The notes: generated by a model from the sequence alone, not told the origin. A DNA stretch of 64,000 bases from Lachnoclostridium sp. (GCA_021770065.1 JAETRR010000010.1:1-64000); one strand, 5' to 3'. Positions 17,336 through 27,431 are shown, counted from the stretch's first letter. Made by a program: numbers and translations.

Positions 17336-17785
17336 ATGGAAAGAGAGATTTTATTTAGAGCAAAGCATATCCATGCGATACCAGAGCTTAAACATTTTGG
17401 CGGAAGATGGGTTTATGGGTATTTGAGTGATGAAAACCACATCAATTCACCGGAATTAGAGGGGGAATTTTTGGTAGACCCAAAAACCATCTGCCAGTAC
17501 ACCGGATTGACTGATAAGAACGGAGGGAAGATTTTTGAGGGGGATATCATTTCTTTTTCTCATAGCAGAATAAAGAAAGAGGAGGACGAACTGAGTTTTA
17601 TGCCGGAGTATGAAGAATACAATAGGAACTATGCGGTTGAGTTTGTTAATACATATTACACATACGGATTGAGGGCGAGAAATAAAACAATTCATTTTAA
17701 ATTATCGCAATCGACCATAAACACACACAACGCAAAAGTTATCGGTAATATTTTTGACAATCTGGAATTATTAAGGGGAGCATAG
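17336..17785 (+). CDS. YopX family protein
   Basis: REILFRAKH..GGRWVYGYL...VDPKTICQYTGLTDKNGGKIFEGDII. Confidence 0.8.
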   Translation: MEREILFRAKHIHAIPELKHFGGRWVYGYLSDENHINSPELEGEFLVDPKTICQYTGLTDKNGGKIFEGDIISFSHSRIKKEEDELSFMPEYEEYNRNYAVEFVNTYYTYGLRARNKTIHFKLSQSTINTHNAKVIGNIFDNLELLRGA

Positions 17786-17839
17786 TCTCCCCAATATTTG
17801 AAACTTTGAAAGAACATACATTCTAAACGAGGTGATATA

Positions 17840-18139
17840 TTGAGAACACGCCAAAAGAGCTATAGAGATTACGGGATAGGAGAGGAAGAAAAGAAAAAGG
17901 TATTTCAATTCTGTCAGAATCCCTCCGAATCAGACAGAAAAATAATCATGGACGCCATTGAGCATGTCAACCCCCAGATAGCGGAACACTTATACATATC
18001 CCTCACAGAGAGAAAGTCTTATCAAGAAATGTTTAAGAAATCTTACATCCCCATACCGGAAAAGGATTTCTACGGGTATCGGCGTAAGGCCATGTGGGCC
18101 ATATATGACATGATGCGGCTGTGTGGCATGGTGAAATGA
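17840..18139 (+). CDS. Hypothetical phage protein (possible late regulator)
   Basis: MRTRQKSYRDYGIGEEEKKKVFQFCQNPSESDRKIIMDAIEHVNPQIAEHLYISL, upstream of terminase. Confidence 0.6.
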   Translation: MRTRQKSYRDYGIGEEEKKKVFQFCQNPSESDRKIIMDAIEHVNPQIAEHLYISLTERKSYQEMFKKSYIPIPEKDFYGYRRKAMWAIYDMMRLCGMVK

Positions 18140-18235
18140 GACCAGAGATTTTTGTGTTGGGGATGATAAAATATAGATAGGAAAAAGCATTTTGTTATAC
18201 ATACTACGGGGTGAATATTATATGTCGGTGATGGG

Positions 18236-19786
18236 ATGGCAAACGAGAAAAATTTAATACCAAATTCTGAGCGAACTCCGAATGAACTCCGAGAAATTAC
18301 AAAAAAAGGAGGGATTGCATCGGGCCAAAGTCGCCGCCAGAAAAAGAGCATGAAGCAACTCGCAAAAGCCATAGCAGATACCCCGGCAAACGCCAGCAGT
18401 AAAAAGAAATTGTCCCGTATGGGAATAGATGAAGAAGATGCCACAAACAACGCCCGTATTGTTGCCGCTGTTTTTGATAAGGCCGTAAAAGGAAATATGA
18501 TGGCTGTGGAAAAGTGGGAGGAGCTCACAGAATCCATAACCTCAGATGAAAAGCCTTATGAGTTGCCAGCAAGGGTAATTGGTAAAGCGTTTGTAGACAT
18601 TAATCGAGAGATAAAACCCAATATTGAGTATGTATTTGAGGGCGGCCGTGGTGGGTTGAAATCTTCTTTTATCTCTTTAAAAATCATTGAGATAATGAAG
18701 AACAACCCGACAATGCACGCTTGCATTACCCGGCAGGTGGCCGGTACGCTGAAAGATTCTGTATACGCTCAAATGCGGTGGGCGATCAACGAACTGGGGT
18801 TATCGGATGAATTTGAGTGTAAGGTCAGCCCTCTTGAGATCAAATATAAAAAGACAGGTCAGATTATATATTTCCGGGGTCTGGATGATGAAACGAAGCT
18901 TAAATCCATTAAGCCACCTTTTGGCTATATCGGAATCCTCTGGAAAGAGGAAAAGGACCAGATGAAAGGGGATGCGCAGGAGCGTTCTGTTAATCAATCG
19001 GTGCTACGTGGCGGTAATGAATCCTATGATTTTTCATCTTACAATCCCCCAAAGAGCAAAAGCAACTGGGTAAATAAAATCAAGCTGCAGCCGAATCCCA
19101 GGCGTGTGATACATCATTCACACTACAAGGACGCTCCACCGAAATGGTTAGGCGAAAAGTTTATTAACGATGCCGAACATCTAAAAGAAGTAAATCCGGA
19201 AGCCTATGAGCATGAGTATGACGGAGTAGCGAACGGCGATGGAGGGAATGTCTTTGAATATCTGAAACTGCGTACAATTACTGATGAAGAAATCAGCCAC
19301 ATGGACAGAATATATCAAGGTGTGGACTGGGGTTGGTATCCGGATGCATACGCTTTTATCCGGGCATATTATGACAGCACGAACGAAATTATATATTTGA
19401 TAGATGAAAACTACGTGCATAAGACCAGCAACGAGTTGACAGCGGAATGGATAAAGGAACATGGATATGATGATTATGTTATTACATGTGACAGCAACGA
19501 AAACAAGTCTGTTACCGATTATTGCGACAGAGGCCTAAAAGCCAGAGCTGCAATAAAAGGACCCGGAAGCGTAGAATATGGTTTTAAATGGCTGCAACGG
19601 AGAACGATTGTCATAGACCAGAACCGCACGCCAAACGCTTACGAAGAATTTACTCAATATGAGTATGACAGAGACAAAGATGGGAATGTGATAAGCGGAT
19701 ACCCAGAGGGGCAAGACGATCATACAATAGCAGCTTTAAGATATGCGTTTGAATCGTTATTTAACAGGAGGGGAAATAGCGCATGA
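18236..19786 (+). CDS. terL: Terminase large subunit with N-terminal small-subunit-like extension
   Basis: N-terminal KKGGIASGQSRRQKKSMKQLAKAIADTP; EGGRGGLKSS Walker-like; C-terminal CDSNENKSVTDYCDRGL and DDHTIAALRYA. Confidence 0.88.
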   Translation: MANEKNLIPNSERTPNELREITKKGGIASGQSRRQKKSMKQLAKAIADTPANASSKKKLSRMGIDEEDATNNARIVAAVFDKAVKGNMMAVEKWEELTESITSDEKPYELPARVIGKAFVDINREIKPNIEYVFEGGRGGLKSSFISLKIIEIMKNNPTMHACITRQVAGTLKDSVYAQMRWAINELGLSDEFECKVSPLEIKYKKTGQIIYFRGLDDETKLKSIKPPFGYIGILWKEEKDQMKGDAQERSVNQSVLRGGNESYDFSSYNPPKSKSNWVNKIKLQPNPRRVIHHSHYKDAPPKWLGEKFINDAEHLKEVNPEAYEHEYDGVANGDGGNVFEYLKLRTITDEEISHMDRIYQGVDWGWYPDAYAFIRAYYDSTNEIIYLIDENYVHKTSNELTAEWIKEHGYDDYVITCDSNENKSVTDYCDRGLKARAAIKGPGSVEYGFKWLQRRTIVIDQNRTPNAYEEFTQYEYDRDKDGNVISGYPEGQDDHTIAALRYAFESLFNRRGNSA

Positions 19787-19887
19787 TGAAATTATATTTT
19801 TCATTAAAGGTATTTGGAACAATATTCGGGCTTGTAGTCATGTGGATCGGAATTATATTGATGATATGGAATTTAAGGAAAAAGTGA
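19783..19887 (+). CDS. Small TM protein (34 aa)
   Basis: SD AGGAGGGGAAAT; MMKLYFSLKVFGTIFGLVVMWIGIILMIWNLRKK. Confidence 0.5.
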   Translation: MMKLYFSLKVFGTIFGLVVMWIGIILMIWNLRKK

Positions 19888-19891
19888 TTAA

Positions 19892-21334
19892 ATGGGACTT
19901 ATATCAACAGCAAAAAGGTGGATAGGGATGATATTTAAAAAACAGGCACAGGAAGATTTTAAAATTGAGCCGGTATCCTCCCCAGAAATGGACGCACTAA
20001 TTGATCGGTGCGGAAGAATATACCGGGGACAGCCAGACTGGGTGATGGACCCGGACGATCACATAAAGACAATTAACTTTGCAAAGTCAATCTGTTCTGA
20101 GACTGCGAGACTGACCGTACTTGCAATCGGTATTAAAATATCTGGCAGTGCAAGGGCTACCTGGATGCAGAAACAGGTGGATAAAGTGTATTTTAATATA
20201 CGTAAATGGGTAGAGTATGGCTGTGCTTATGGTACGGTTATCATAAAGCCTAACGGTAACAGCTTCGACGTATTCACCCCTGCAGAGTTTATAATTGTTG
20301 ATTATGATAATTTGGGTATCAACGGGATAATATTTAAGGATTCGTACACGGATAATGGCAAATATTATACACGCCTGGAATACCACAGATTCGAGGAACG
20401 CAAGGATGAAAACGGCAATGTAATTCGCCCATACATAATCACCAACAAAGCCTATGTCTCTAAATCCTCGCAGAGCATAGGAGACCCCATTTCCCTCTCT
20501 ATGACGAAGTGGGCTGACCTATTAGAAGATACCGGGGAGATATTAAAAGCCAATGGAGAAAGCCTTGACGGCCCTATGTTCGGTATATTCTGCACACCGG
20601 AGGCAAACAACATTGACATCAACACTCCGCTGGGACTTCCTATCTTTTCGGGAGCTATAGAGGAATTTTTGGATCTGGATGTGGCGTATAGCAGAAACTC
20701 CGGAGAGATATTTGACAGTGAAAGAATCGTGTTGGCTGATGATCGGTTGATGTATGAGAGTGGTACACCGGTAAAGAAGCTTGCGAACGGCGTCAAGAAT
20801 ACAGTTGTTAAGATTGCCCGGTATGTCAAGAACGTGTTTGGAAGCGGACCGGAGGACTTTTACCAGGAAATCAATCCGACTTTAAATACGGAGGAACGAA
20901 TAAAGGGGATAAACTTCTATCTTTCTCAAATCGGTTATAAGTGCGGATACTCAAATGGGTATTTTGTATTTGACGAAAAAACCGGAATGGTCACGGCAAC
21001 ACAGGTTGAATCAGACGACCGCCGTACAATACAGTTGATTAAGGATATCCGGGACAAGTTGGAATCATGCTTTGATGATGCATTGTATGCACTGTCCGTA
21101 TATGCAGACCTTTATAACTTATCCCCAGCAGGCCCTTACGAGGTTGTGTACGACTTTGGAGATATTACATATAACCGGGAAGAAGACCGGATGCGGTGGT
21201 GGAATTATGTGGTGCAGGGCAAGGTTCCGGCGTGGCAATACTTTGTGAAATTCGAGGGCATGACGGAAGATGATGCAAAAGCTATGGTGGAAGAAGCGGA
21301 GCCGAAAGAAGAAAAGTTTTTCGAGGAGGAATAA
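19892..21334 (+). CDS. Phage portal protein
   Basis: Size, position after TerL, YRGQPDWVM...TARLTVLAIGIKISGSARATWMQKQ. Confidence 0.82.
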   Translation: MGLISTAKRWIGMIFKKQAQEDFKIEPVSSPEMDALIDRCGRIYRGQPDWVMDPDDHIKTINFAKSICSETARLTVLAIGIKISGSARATWMQKQVDKVYFNIRKWVEYGCAYGTVIIKPNGNSFDVFTPAEFIIVDYDNLGINGIIFKDSYTDNGKYYTRLEYHRFEERKDENGNVIRPYIITNKAYVSKSSQSIGDPISLSMTKWADLLEDTGEILKANGESLDGPMFGIFCTPEANNIDINTPLGLPIFSGAIEEFLDLDVAYSRNSGEIFDSERIVLADDRLMYESGTPVKKLANGVKNTVVKIARYVKNVFGSGPEDFYQEINPTLNTEERIKGINFYLSQIGYKCGYSNGYFVFDEKTGMVTATQVESDDRRTIQLIKDIRDKLESCFDDALYALSVYADLYNLSPAGPYEVVYDFGDITYNREEDRMRWWNYVVQGKVPAWQYFVKFEGMTEDDAKAMVEEAEPKEEKFFEEE

Positions 21335-21336
21335 GG

Positions 21337-21693
21337 GTGGTAATTAGTTTTGAGAAAAAAGACAGAAAAATAATTGAATCTAAAGGAATTACAATTATTG
21401 AATTTAAGCGCATACTTTACAACACAGAAAAAACTATAGAGGACACTCGGCAAGTGTTGAAAGAAATTACAGACAAAATAACAAAAGCATGGAATGTATT
21501 TGTTGAAAATTTCCTTGAAGCTGTGGACAACGTAAAGCTGATGATTAATCAGATAAGAGAAGCATATCACTACCCAACCTCACGAAGATACCGCATTGTT
21601 AAGATATTCGGCAAATACACAGGTACAGATATTCGATTTAATTGGAGAATGACCTTTAAAATCAAAAGATGGATCGCAAGGAGCTGTTGCTAA
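21337..21693 (+). CDS. Hypothetical protein
   Basis: ORF between portal and minor capsid genes. Confidence 0.6.
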   Translation: MVISFEKKDRKIIESKGITIIEFKRILYNTEKTIEDTRQVLKEITDKITKAWNVFVENFLEAVDNVKLMINQIREAYHYPTSRRYRIVKIFGKYTGTDIRFNWRMTFKIKRWIARSCC

Positions 21694-22916
21694 TGCTGAC
21701 ACCAAAAGAACTCCTTGACATTACAGACGGCTCCACAGAAATATCCTCCCAGCTCCACGCATACATCCTGCAAGAAATCATAGACCGCATGATGCTGCGC
21801 CTTGGCCGTGGAGTAGACTACCTCTTTACCAGCTCCGACAAGTGGCGTATTCAGCTCATGCAGGATGCAGGATATCTTTTCGAGGACATTACAGCGGAGC
21901 TGGCTAAATACACACGCTTGCAGGAAAAAGAGATTCGGGACGCTATGCAGGAAGCAGGAATAAAATCTACTTCCTGGGATAACAAAATATATGAATCGGC
22001 CGGCCTTTCCCCGGTTCCTTTGCACCAATCTCCACCGCTTATCCACCTCATGGAACGTAATTACCGGGCGACACTGGGAGAGTGGAAGAATTACACCAGG
22101 ACAACCGCAAACGAGGCACAGAAGCTTTTTATTAATGAGTGTGACTTTGCCTACCATAAGGTCACTACGGGGGCCGTATCGTACACACAGGCGGTCAAGG
22201 AGGCTATTAATAACATAGCATCTAACGGTGTAACATTCGTATCTTACCGCAGTAAGAATACCGGAGATATACGCAGAGATACCATAGAGACGGCCGTTGC
22301 AAGGGCAGTGAGAACCGGAGTAGCACAGGCAACCTCACAGATTACTCTTAAAACCATGGAGGAAATGAAGTGGGAAGTTGTTCTTGTATCTGCGCATGTG
22401 GGCGCCCGTAATATCGGGGGAATACCGGAAAACCATGAGCTGTGGCAAGGTAAATTCTACAGTCTCCCTCAGTATGGACATCGGTTCCCAGACTTCTACT
22501 ACTCTACCGGATACGGGGATATATTGGGGCTGTGCGGCGTGAATTGCCGTCATTCCTTTGGGCCCGGGGACGGCGTGAACAACCCATTTGATAAGATTGA
22601 CACAGAGGAAAACAATCGTGTCTACAAACTGGAACAGCGGCAGCGGACGCTAGAGAACAGGATACGGAAAACTAAACTTGATGTGCTGACACGGCAAAGA
22701 GCCGTGGAGAAGATACAGGATTCCCAGCTTAAGGAGGAGGAGCAAAAGGTTCTTGACCGTAAATCCTATCTGCTTAAAAGGCAGAATGAGGGATACCGGG
22801 AATTTTGTAGGGCGCATGATTTGCGGACACAGTCCGAGAGAATACAGATTGCACAGTGGAGCCGTAAGGAAGCATCTAAGGCGGTAGCGGCGGCTCGGAG
22901 GTATGAAAATAAATGA
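21669..22916 (+). CDS. Phage minor capsid / head morphogenesis protein
   Basis: LVSAHVGARNIGGIPENHELWQGKFYSL...CGVNCRHSFGPGDG. Confidence 0.82.
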   Translation: MDRKELLLMLTPKELLDITDGSTEISSQLHAYILQEIIDRMMLRLGRGVDYLFTSSDKWRIQLMQDAGYLFEDITAELAKYTRLQEKEIRDAMQEAGIKSTSWDNKIYESAGLSPVPLHQSPPLIHLMERNYRATLGEWKNYTRTTANEAQKLFINECDFAYHKVTTGAVSYTQAVKEAINNIASNGVTFVSYRSKNTGDIRRDTIETAVARAVRTGVAQATSQITLKTMEEMKWEVVLVSAHVGARNIGGIPENHELWQGKFYSLPQYGHRFPDFYYSTGYGDILGLCGVNCRHSFGPGDGVNNPFDKIDTEENNRVYKLEQRQRTLENRIRKTKLDVLTRQRAVEKIQDSQLKEEEQKVLDRKSYLLKRQNEGYREFCRAHDLRTQSERIQIAQWSRKEASKAVAAARRYENK

Positions 22917-23101
22917 AAACATTAGTTATATTTGATGAGAATACAAGAGACGTTATTGCATGTGTTCCGGAAAATGGGGATTCTATATTGAAAAAAGGCG
23001 TTGGAATAGCTTTATATGACGGAACAGAACCGATTTTTTTAGAAACAGAAAACGGTATAAAGCTTCAGAAAAATGGATTTATAATTAATCTAAGTGATTA
23101 G
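22913..23101 (+). CDS. Hypothetical protein
   Basis: ORF, 4-bp overlap with upstream gene. Confidence 0.55.
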   Translation: MKTLVIFDENTRDVIACVPENGDSILKKGVGIALYDGTEPIFLETENGIKLQKNGFIINLSD

Positions 23102-23111
23102 GGAGAAAGCT

Positions 23112-23411
23112 ATGGGTTTTTCAGAATTTGCTCAATATTTTTTAGAAATCTGCGGAGGAATCACATTGCTCGGCGGCACCGCCAAAGTAATCTATAGCGC
23201 CTTAAAGCCAGGTCTCTCCCTCAAAAGGCGTGTGGAGGTCTTGGAGGAACACGACCGCCGGGACTATGACGCACTGAAAGGCATTGCGGATCGTGACGCT
23301 CTGATTCTGGAGGCGCTTATCACGATGTTGGACAGCCAGATAACCGGAAACAATACTGAGCAATTAAAAAAAACGAGGGAAAAGCTGATTGCACATCTGG
23401 CACAGAATTAG
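23112..23411 (+). CDS. Hypothetical protein with N-terminal TM segment
   Basis: MGFSEFAQYFLEICGGITLLGGTAKVIYSALKPGLSLKRRVEVLEEHDRRDYDALKGIADR. Confidence 0.6.
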   Translation: MGFSEFAQYFLEICGGITLLGGTAKVIYSALKPGLSLKRRVEVLEEHDRRDYDALKGIADRDALILEALITMLDSQITGNNTEQLKKTREKLIAHLAQN

Positions 23412-23422
23412 GGAGTGTACTC

Positions 23423-23623
23423 TTGAAGATATGCGGATTTACGGAGTTTGAACTAAATTATTTTCGAAAGTATTGCAACTTTACACATACAGAAAGGGAA
23501 CTGTTTGAACTGCGTTGCAAGGACACTTCGCTTGAAGCGTGTGCCGAAGCTATGAATGTCAGTGTGTCCACGGTGAAGCGGCTGAGTAGACGGGTGAATA
23601 GTAAGATTATACGGGTGATATAG
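23423..23623 (+). CDS. HTH (sigma-70 region 4-like) protein
   Basis: TERELFELRCKDTSLEACAEAMNVSVSTVKRLSRRVNSKI. Confidence 0.65.
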   Translation: MKICGFTEFELNYFRKYCNFTHTERELFELRCKDTSLEACAEAMNVSVSTVKRLSRRVNSKIIRVI

Positions 23624-23640
23624 AGGGAAGGAGGATAAGT

Positions 23641-23754
23641 ATGGGTAAGTTAGGAAAATGGATCGGTGTTTCTATTGCTACATGTATGGCATTATATGTA
23701 ACAAAAGAACCATCTTGTCTTTTAGTTCTTTTAATTGCAGCACTTTTTGATTGA
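23641..23754 (+). CDS. Small hydrophobic protein (37 aa)
   Basis: SD GAAGGAGGATAAGT; MGKLGKWIGVSIATCMALYVTKEPSCLLVLLIAALFD. Confidence 0.5.
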   Translation: MGKLGKWIGVSIATCMALYVTKEPSCLLVLLIAALFD

Positions 23755-23782
23755 TACTTAATAAAATTATAAGGGTGATTTA

Positions 23783-24400
23783 ATGTATAGGCAATGCAAA
23801 AATTATGAAAATCTCCAAAAACGAATGTTTGACGGCGTGGGAGAATACAACATACCACAAATAGAACTTACACACTATGATCCGTGTGAATTTATCGGAT
23901 TTAATTATGCCAAGTCAGAAAAGAACCGAAACGAAAAAGGCGTGCATTTCTTCATAGACGATTACCAGTTTAACCGCCTGTGGAATGACATTGACCACTA
24001 TGTGGACATGCTATCACAGTTTAAACACGTCATGTCACCGGATTTTTCTACATATACTGACTTTCCGAAAGCTATACAGATATACAACCACTACCGCAAG
24101 CACTGGGTAGGCGCATATCTGCAGGAGAATGGAGTGAATGTGATACCGACAATCTCATGGAGCACGCCGGACAGCTTTGAATGGTGTTTTGACGGTGAGC
24201 CGGTGGGCGGTGTTGTGGCGATATCTTCCGTTGGTGCGGCAAACAGCAAAGCAAAGAAAAAGTTGTTTTTGTCCGGATACAATGAAATGCTTGCAAGGCT
24301 GTCCCCAGAAGTTATATTATTTATGGGTAAGGTGCCGGAGGAATGCGAGGGAAATATTTTACATATTGATGCTTTCTATGATAAATTCAAGGAGGAATAG
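23783..24400 (+). CDS. DUF4417-like protein
   Basis: VIPTISWSTPDSFEWCFDGEPVGGVVAISSVGA. Confidence 0.75.
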   Translation: MYRQCKNYENLQKRMFDGVGEYNIPQIELTHYDPCEFIGFNYAKSEKNRNEKGVHFFIDDYQFNRLWNDIDHYVDMLSQFKHVMSPDFSTYTDFPKAIQIYNHYRKHWVGAYLQENGVNVIPTISWSTPDSFEWCFDGEPVGGVVAISSVGAANSKAKKKLFLSGYNEMLARLSPEVILFMGKVPEECEGNILHIDAFYDKFKEE

Positions 24401-24402
24401 TA

Positions 24403-24753
24403 ATGGGAGGACGTGCGGGAACAAGCGGATTTAATAAGAAAAAAGAGAAATCAGATGGTACGTGGAATTTAAGTGGATCTGAAAAGCAAATTTCATACGC
24501 AAAAGATATTATTAAAAATGCGGAAAGCACCATGAAAGAGTACTTGAAACAAAATTCCGGTCATCCAATGGAACAGCAGGTAAAGGATATGATAGGAAAA
24601 ATCTCTGCAAACATGAGAAATTCTTATGCTGGAGACATTATAGAGGATTTTTCTTCTGTCCCTAAAACCGGAAGCGCAGAAGAACGGTTTAGAAAACTGC
24701 TTACACTTATAGGAACTGCGCAGAAAATAAAGGGAAGAAATTATAGAAAATAG
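24403..24753 (+). CDS. Hypothetical protein
   Basis: SD AAGGAGGAATAGTA; NLSGSEKQISYAKDIIKNAES. Confidence 0.65.
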   Translation: MGGRAGTSGFNKKKEKSDGTWNLSGSEKQISYAKDIIKNAESTMKEYLKQNSGHPMEQQVKDMIGKISANMRNSYAGDIIEDFSSVPKTGSAEERFRKLLTLIGTAQKIKGRNYRK

Positions 24754-24775
24754 CGCCTTAAAAGACGATCTTAGC

Positions 24776-24952
24776 TTATTGATCGTCTTTTTCTATCATT
24801 GCATTCATTTTTTCAATTATCAGCTTTTCTTTCAGCTTGTCCGGACTTCTCCGGCCACAATCCCAGCTTTTTACAGTATTGATAGATATACCAAACATAT
24901 CTGCAAACTGCTGCTGTGTCAGCCCGGCTTTTTCCCGATATTCTCTTATCAT
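24776..24952 (-). CDS. XRE-family HTH protein, last gene of a - strand cassette
   Basis: MIREYREKAGLTQQQFADMFGISINTVKSWDCGRRSP. Confidence 0.85.
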   Translation of the reverse strand: MIREYREKAGLTQQQFADMFGISINTVKSWDCGRRSPDKLKEKLIIEKMNAMIEKDDQ

Positions 24953-25085
24953 ATGATTTCCTTTTCCTTGACTTAACAAAATACGTATGTTATCTTTGTA
25001 ATGTCAGCGCAAGCTGTGGATTGAAATAGTTACTTTATTGGTAATCCGTAGAAAAGCAGGAATCATATTTCCTGTTTTTCTCATT

Positions 25086-25418
25086 TTAACGAAAAACATG
25101 TCTTTTCCAGTTATTATCATCATGCTTATTCTGGATCTTGCGGATTGTCTCATATCCGTACCATTTATCATTAAAATAACACTGACCATAATCTCCACAG
25201 CCATTTTCAATATCCATCTGCAAATCCGAAATTTTTCCAAGATCCGAGAAATCAGACTGCTTAAGAAACTCTTTCCTAATCCTAACCTTATCCTCCTTAG
25301 CATCGCTCCAAACACTCAAGAACTCAATCTGATAAAAATCCTTTAATTCATAAATTACATATCCCGTCTGATTATCAACGTCAAGTTTTCCGACAAAGCT
25401 TCTGTAAATTTCTTTCAT
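25086..25418 (-). CDS. Hypothetical protein (moron cassette)
   Basis: SD CAGGAGGCACAAA; MKEIYRSFVGKLDVDNQTGYVIYELKDFYQIEFLSV. Confidence 0.7.
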   Translation of the reverse strand: MKEIYRSFVGKLDVDNQTGYVIYELKDFYQIEFLSVWSDAKEDKVRIRKEFLKQSDFSDLGKISDLQMDIENGCGDYGQCYFNDKWYGYETIRKIQNKHDDNNWKRHVFR

Positions 25419-25435
25419 TTTGTGCCTCCTGTATC

Positions 25436-25705
25436 TTATCTTTTTCTTAATTCTGCTTTTAATTCGGATTTATCAATATACTGCCAATCAACTTCATCTT
25501 CATACATCCATCCGTTATTTCCATGTCCGCCAATCTGGTATGCGTGACCATCTGCCAGTAAATCATCAAGGTCTGTATATCCGCACTCAAGAAGCTTTTC
25601 TATAATTTCCTCATCACTTACATACGCCATTTCAAAAGCATCCTTACTGAATACATCTTCCAGCCATTTTTCAAAAGCTTCTTTATTTGCAAATTGTTTC
25701 TTCAT
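25436..25705 (-). CDS. Hypothetical protein (moron cassette, first gene)
   Basis: SD GGGAGGGATACAAA; MKKQFANKEAFEKWLEDVFSKDAFEMAYVSDEEIIEKLLECGYTDLDDLL. Confidence 0.75.
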   Translation of the reverse strand: MKKQFANKEAFEKWLEDVFSKDAFEMAYVSDEEIIEKLLECGYTDLDDLLADGHAYQIGGHGNNGWMYEDEVDWQYIDKSELKAELRKR

Positions 25706-25739
25706 TTTGTATCCCTCCCGTGATTTATCTTATAATGTT

Positions 25740-25769
25740 ATTATAGTGTACATTGTACACTTTTGTCAA
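25740..25769 (-). promoter_or_regulatory. Consensus sigma-70 promoter with palindrome in the spacer
   Basis: - strand TTGACA (25764-25769), 18-nt spacer containing GTGTACAATGTACAC (25746-25760), TATAAT (25740-25745). Confidence 0.88.
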
Positions 25770-25866
25770 GTGCTTTTTTGATACTTTTTTAAAACTTTTA
25801 CGGACTGTCAGCTTTTTATTTTTTATGCGACAATTTACCCATAGAAACGAACGGAGGACATACTAA

Positions 25867-26370
25867 ATGTCATTTTTTAACAATCCGGCATTGAGCCAGC
25901 AAATGGCACAGCTCGACCAAGAGTATGCGCAGAGGAAAGCCAATCTCATGCAGAGCTTTTACAGTCAGCAACAGGGCGGAAACTGGAATCAGCAGAGCAC
26001 GAATGCACAGGAAAAGACGCAACCCGTATCGACCTCGGCACAAAATGTTAATTGGATTCAAGTGAATGGACTGCAAGGGGCGAAAGAGCATCAAGTTCCG
26101 GCAAATTCTACTCACTGGTTAATGGACAGCACAGAAGATGCTTTTTATGTAAAAGCTTCTGATGAATTTGGAGTAACGAAGTCATTTAAGGGATATAGAT
26201 TCGCTGAAATCCCACAACAGGAGTTGTCCGGGGTTCCCGAACAGGTGGATATGTCTAAATACGTCAGCAAAGAGGAATTTGACGAATTAAAGGCCATGCT
26301 TGAACAGGTAGCCGGCACACAGCAAAGACGCACTCAAAAGAGCAATAAGGAAGGTGTAGAAAATGGCTAA
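25867..26370 (+). CDS. Hypothetical virion-region protein
   Basis: MSFFNNPALSQQMAQLDQEYAQRKANLMQSFYSQQQGG. Confidence 0.7.
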   Translation: MSFFNNPALSQQMAQLDQEYAQRKANLMQSFYSQQQGGNWNQQSTNAQEKTQPVSTSAQNVNWIQVNGLQGAKEHQVPANSTHWLMDSTEDAFYVKASDEFGVTKSFKGYRFAEIPQQELSGVPEQVDMSKYVSKEEFDELKAMLEQVAGTQQRRTQKSNKEGVENG

Positions 26371-26653
26371 TTCTTTAATGGGAATTATGGGTGGAGCACC
26401 ATCTGCAAATCCATCTGTAAATCCCAATATGGATGCAATCAGACAGGCGGCACAGTCGGCCAAAAGAATGATGGGTATGCTGCAGGCCGTAAAAAACCCT
26501 CAACAGGCTCTTATGATGGCGGCACAGCAGAACCCACAGCTTAATGTGGTCATGCAGATGTGCCAAGGCAGGAATCCACAGGAAGTGTTTTATGAAGAAT
26601 GTAAAAAGAGTGGAGTAAACCCAGATGAAGTAATGAACCTCTTAAGAGGCTAA
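26363..26653 (+). CDS. Hypothetical protein
   Basis: MANSLMGIMGGAPSANPSVNPNMDAIRQAAQSAKRMMGMLQAVKNPQQALMM. Confidence 0.65.
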   Translation: MANSLMGIMGGAPSANPSVNPNMDAIRQAAQSAKRMMGMLQAVKNPQQALMMAAQQNPQLNVVMQMCQGRNPQEVFYEECKKSGVNPDEVMNLLRG

Positions 26654-26732
26654 CACCACCATAAAGGTGTTAAGAATAAATCGACATGAAATGTCGTCAG
26701 CCCGTGAAGTGACGGGCAGAAAGGAGTACGGT

Positions 26733-27341
26733 ATGACAGAAGGAGTATCTTTGGCTGACATTGCGGCGGTTACTGACAGAAATAACGGCTGGGGAAATGG
26801 TATGTGGGGTATGGAGTGGCTGTTTGCGTTGCTTTTGCTCCCCTCTATTACTAATGGTGGTTTCTTCGGTGCAAATGGCCGTGGACAGGCGGTGACGGAA
26901 GCAGGGTTGTGTAATGCTATGAACTTCAATAATTTGGAGAACGCTGTTGGCAGACTTGGCGATCAGGTTGGCACAGTTAATACCAACCTTGGAAATGCTG
27001 TCTGCAATCTGGGTTATGAGACGCTGCGGAACTTCAACAGCCTTGAAGCGCTTATTTCCCAGTGCTGCTGCAACATCCAGAAAGAAATTCTGGAAAGCCG
27101 TTACCAGGCGGCGCAGAACACAAGCGCAATCATCCAGGCGCAGGAGCATGGCACACAGAAGATTCTCGATTGGCTGTGCAACAAAGAGAACCAGAATCTG
27201 CGTGATGAGAACATGAGAAATTACATTAATTCCATGTTCTGCGGTGTTCCGAGATTTCAGCCGGGCACGGTATACGGGAGCATTCCTGTAAATCCGTTTT
27301 TTGGTAGCGGCTGCGGCTGCTGCGGAAACGGCAATATCTAA
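26733..27341 (+). CDS. Hypothetical structural-region protein
   Basis: SD AAAGGAGTACGGT; MTEGVSLADIAAVTDRNNGWGNGMWGMEWLFALLLLPS...GCGCCGNGNI. Confidence 0.7.
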   Translation: MTEGVSLADIAAVTDRNNGWGNGMWGMEWLFALLLLPSITNGGFFGANGRGQAVTEAGLCNAMNFNNLENAVGRLGDQVGTVNTNLGNAVCNLGYETLRNFNSLEALISQCCCNIQKEILESRYQAAQNTSAIIQAQEHGTQKILDWLCNKENQNLRDENMRNYINSMFCGVPRFQPGTVYGSIPVNPFFGSGCGCCGNGNI

Positions 27342-27431
27342 TTGGTCGCACTGACCGGGGAGAAAGGCGGGGTGACTGAAAAATCGGTTGCCCCGTCTTT
27401 AATTAAACATGAATTAAAGGAGGAAAATATC

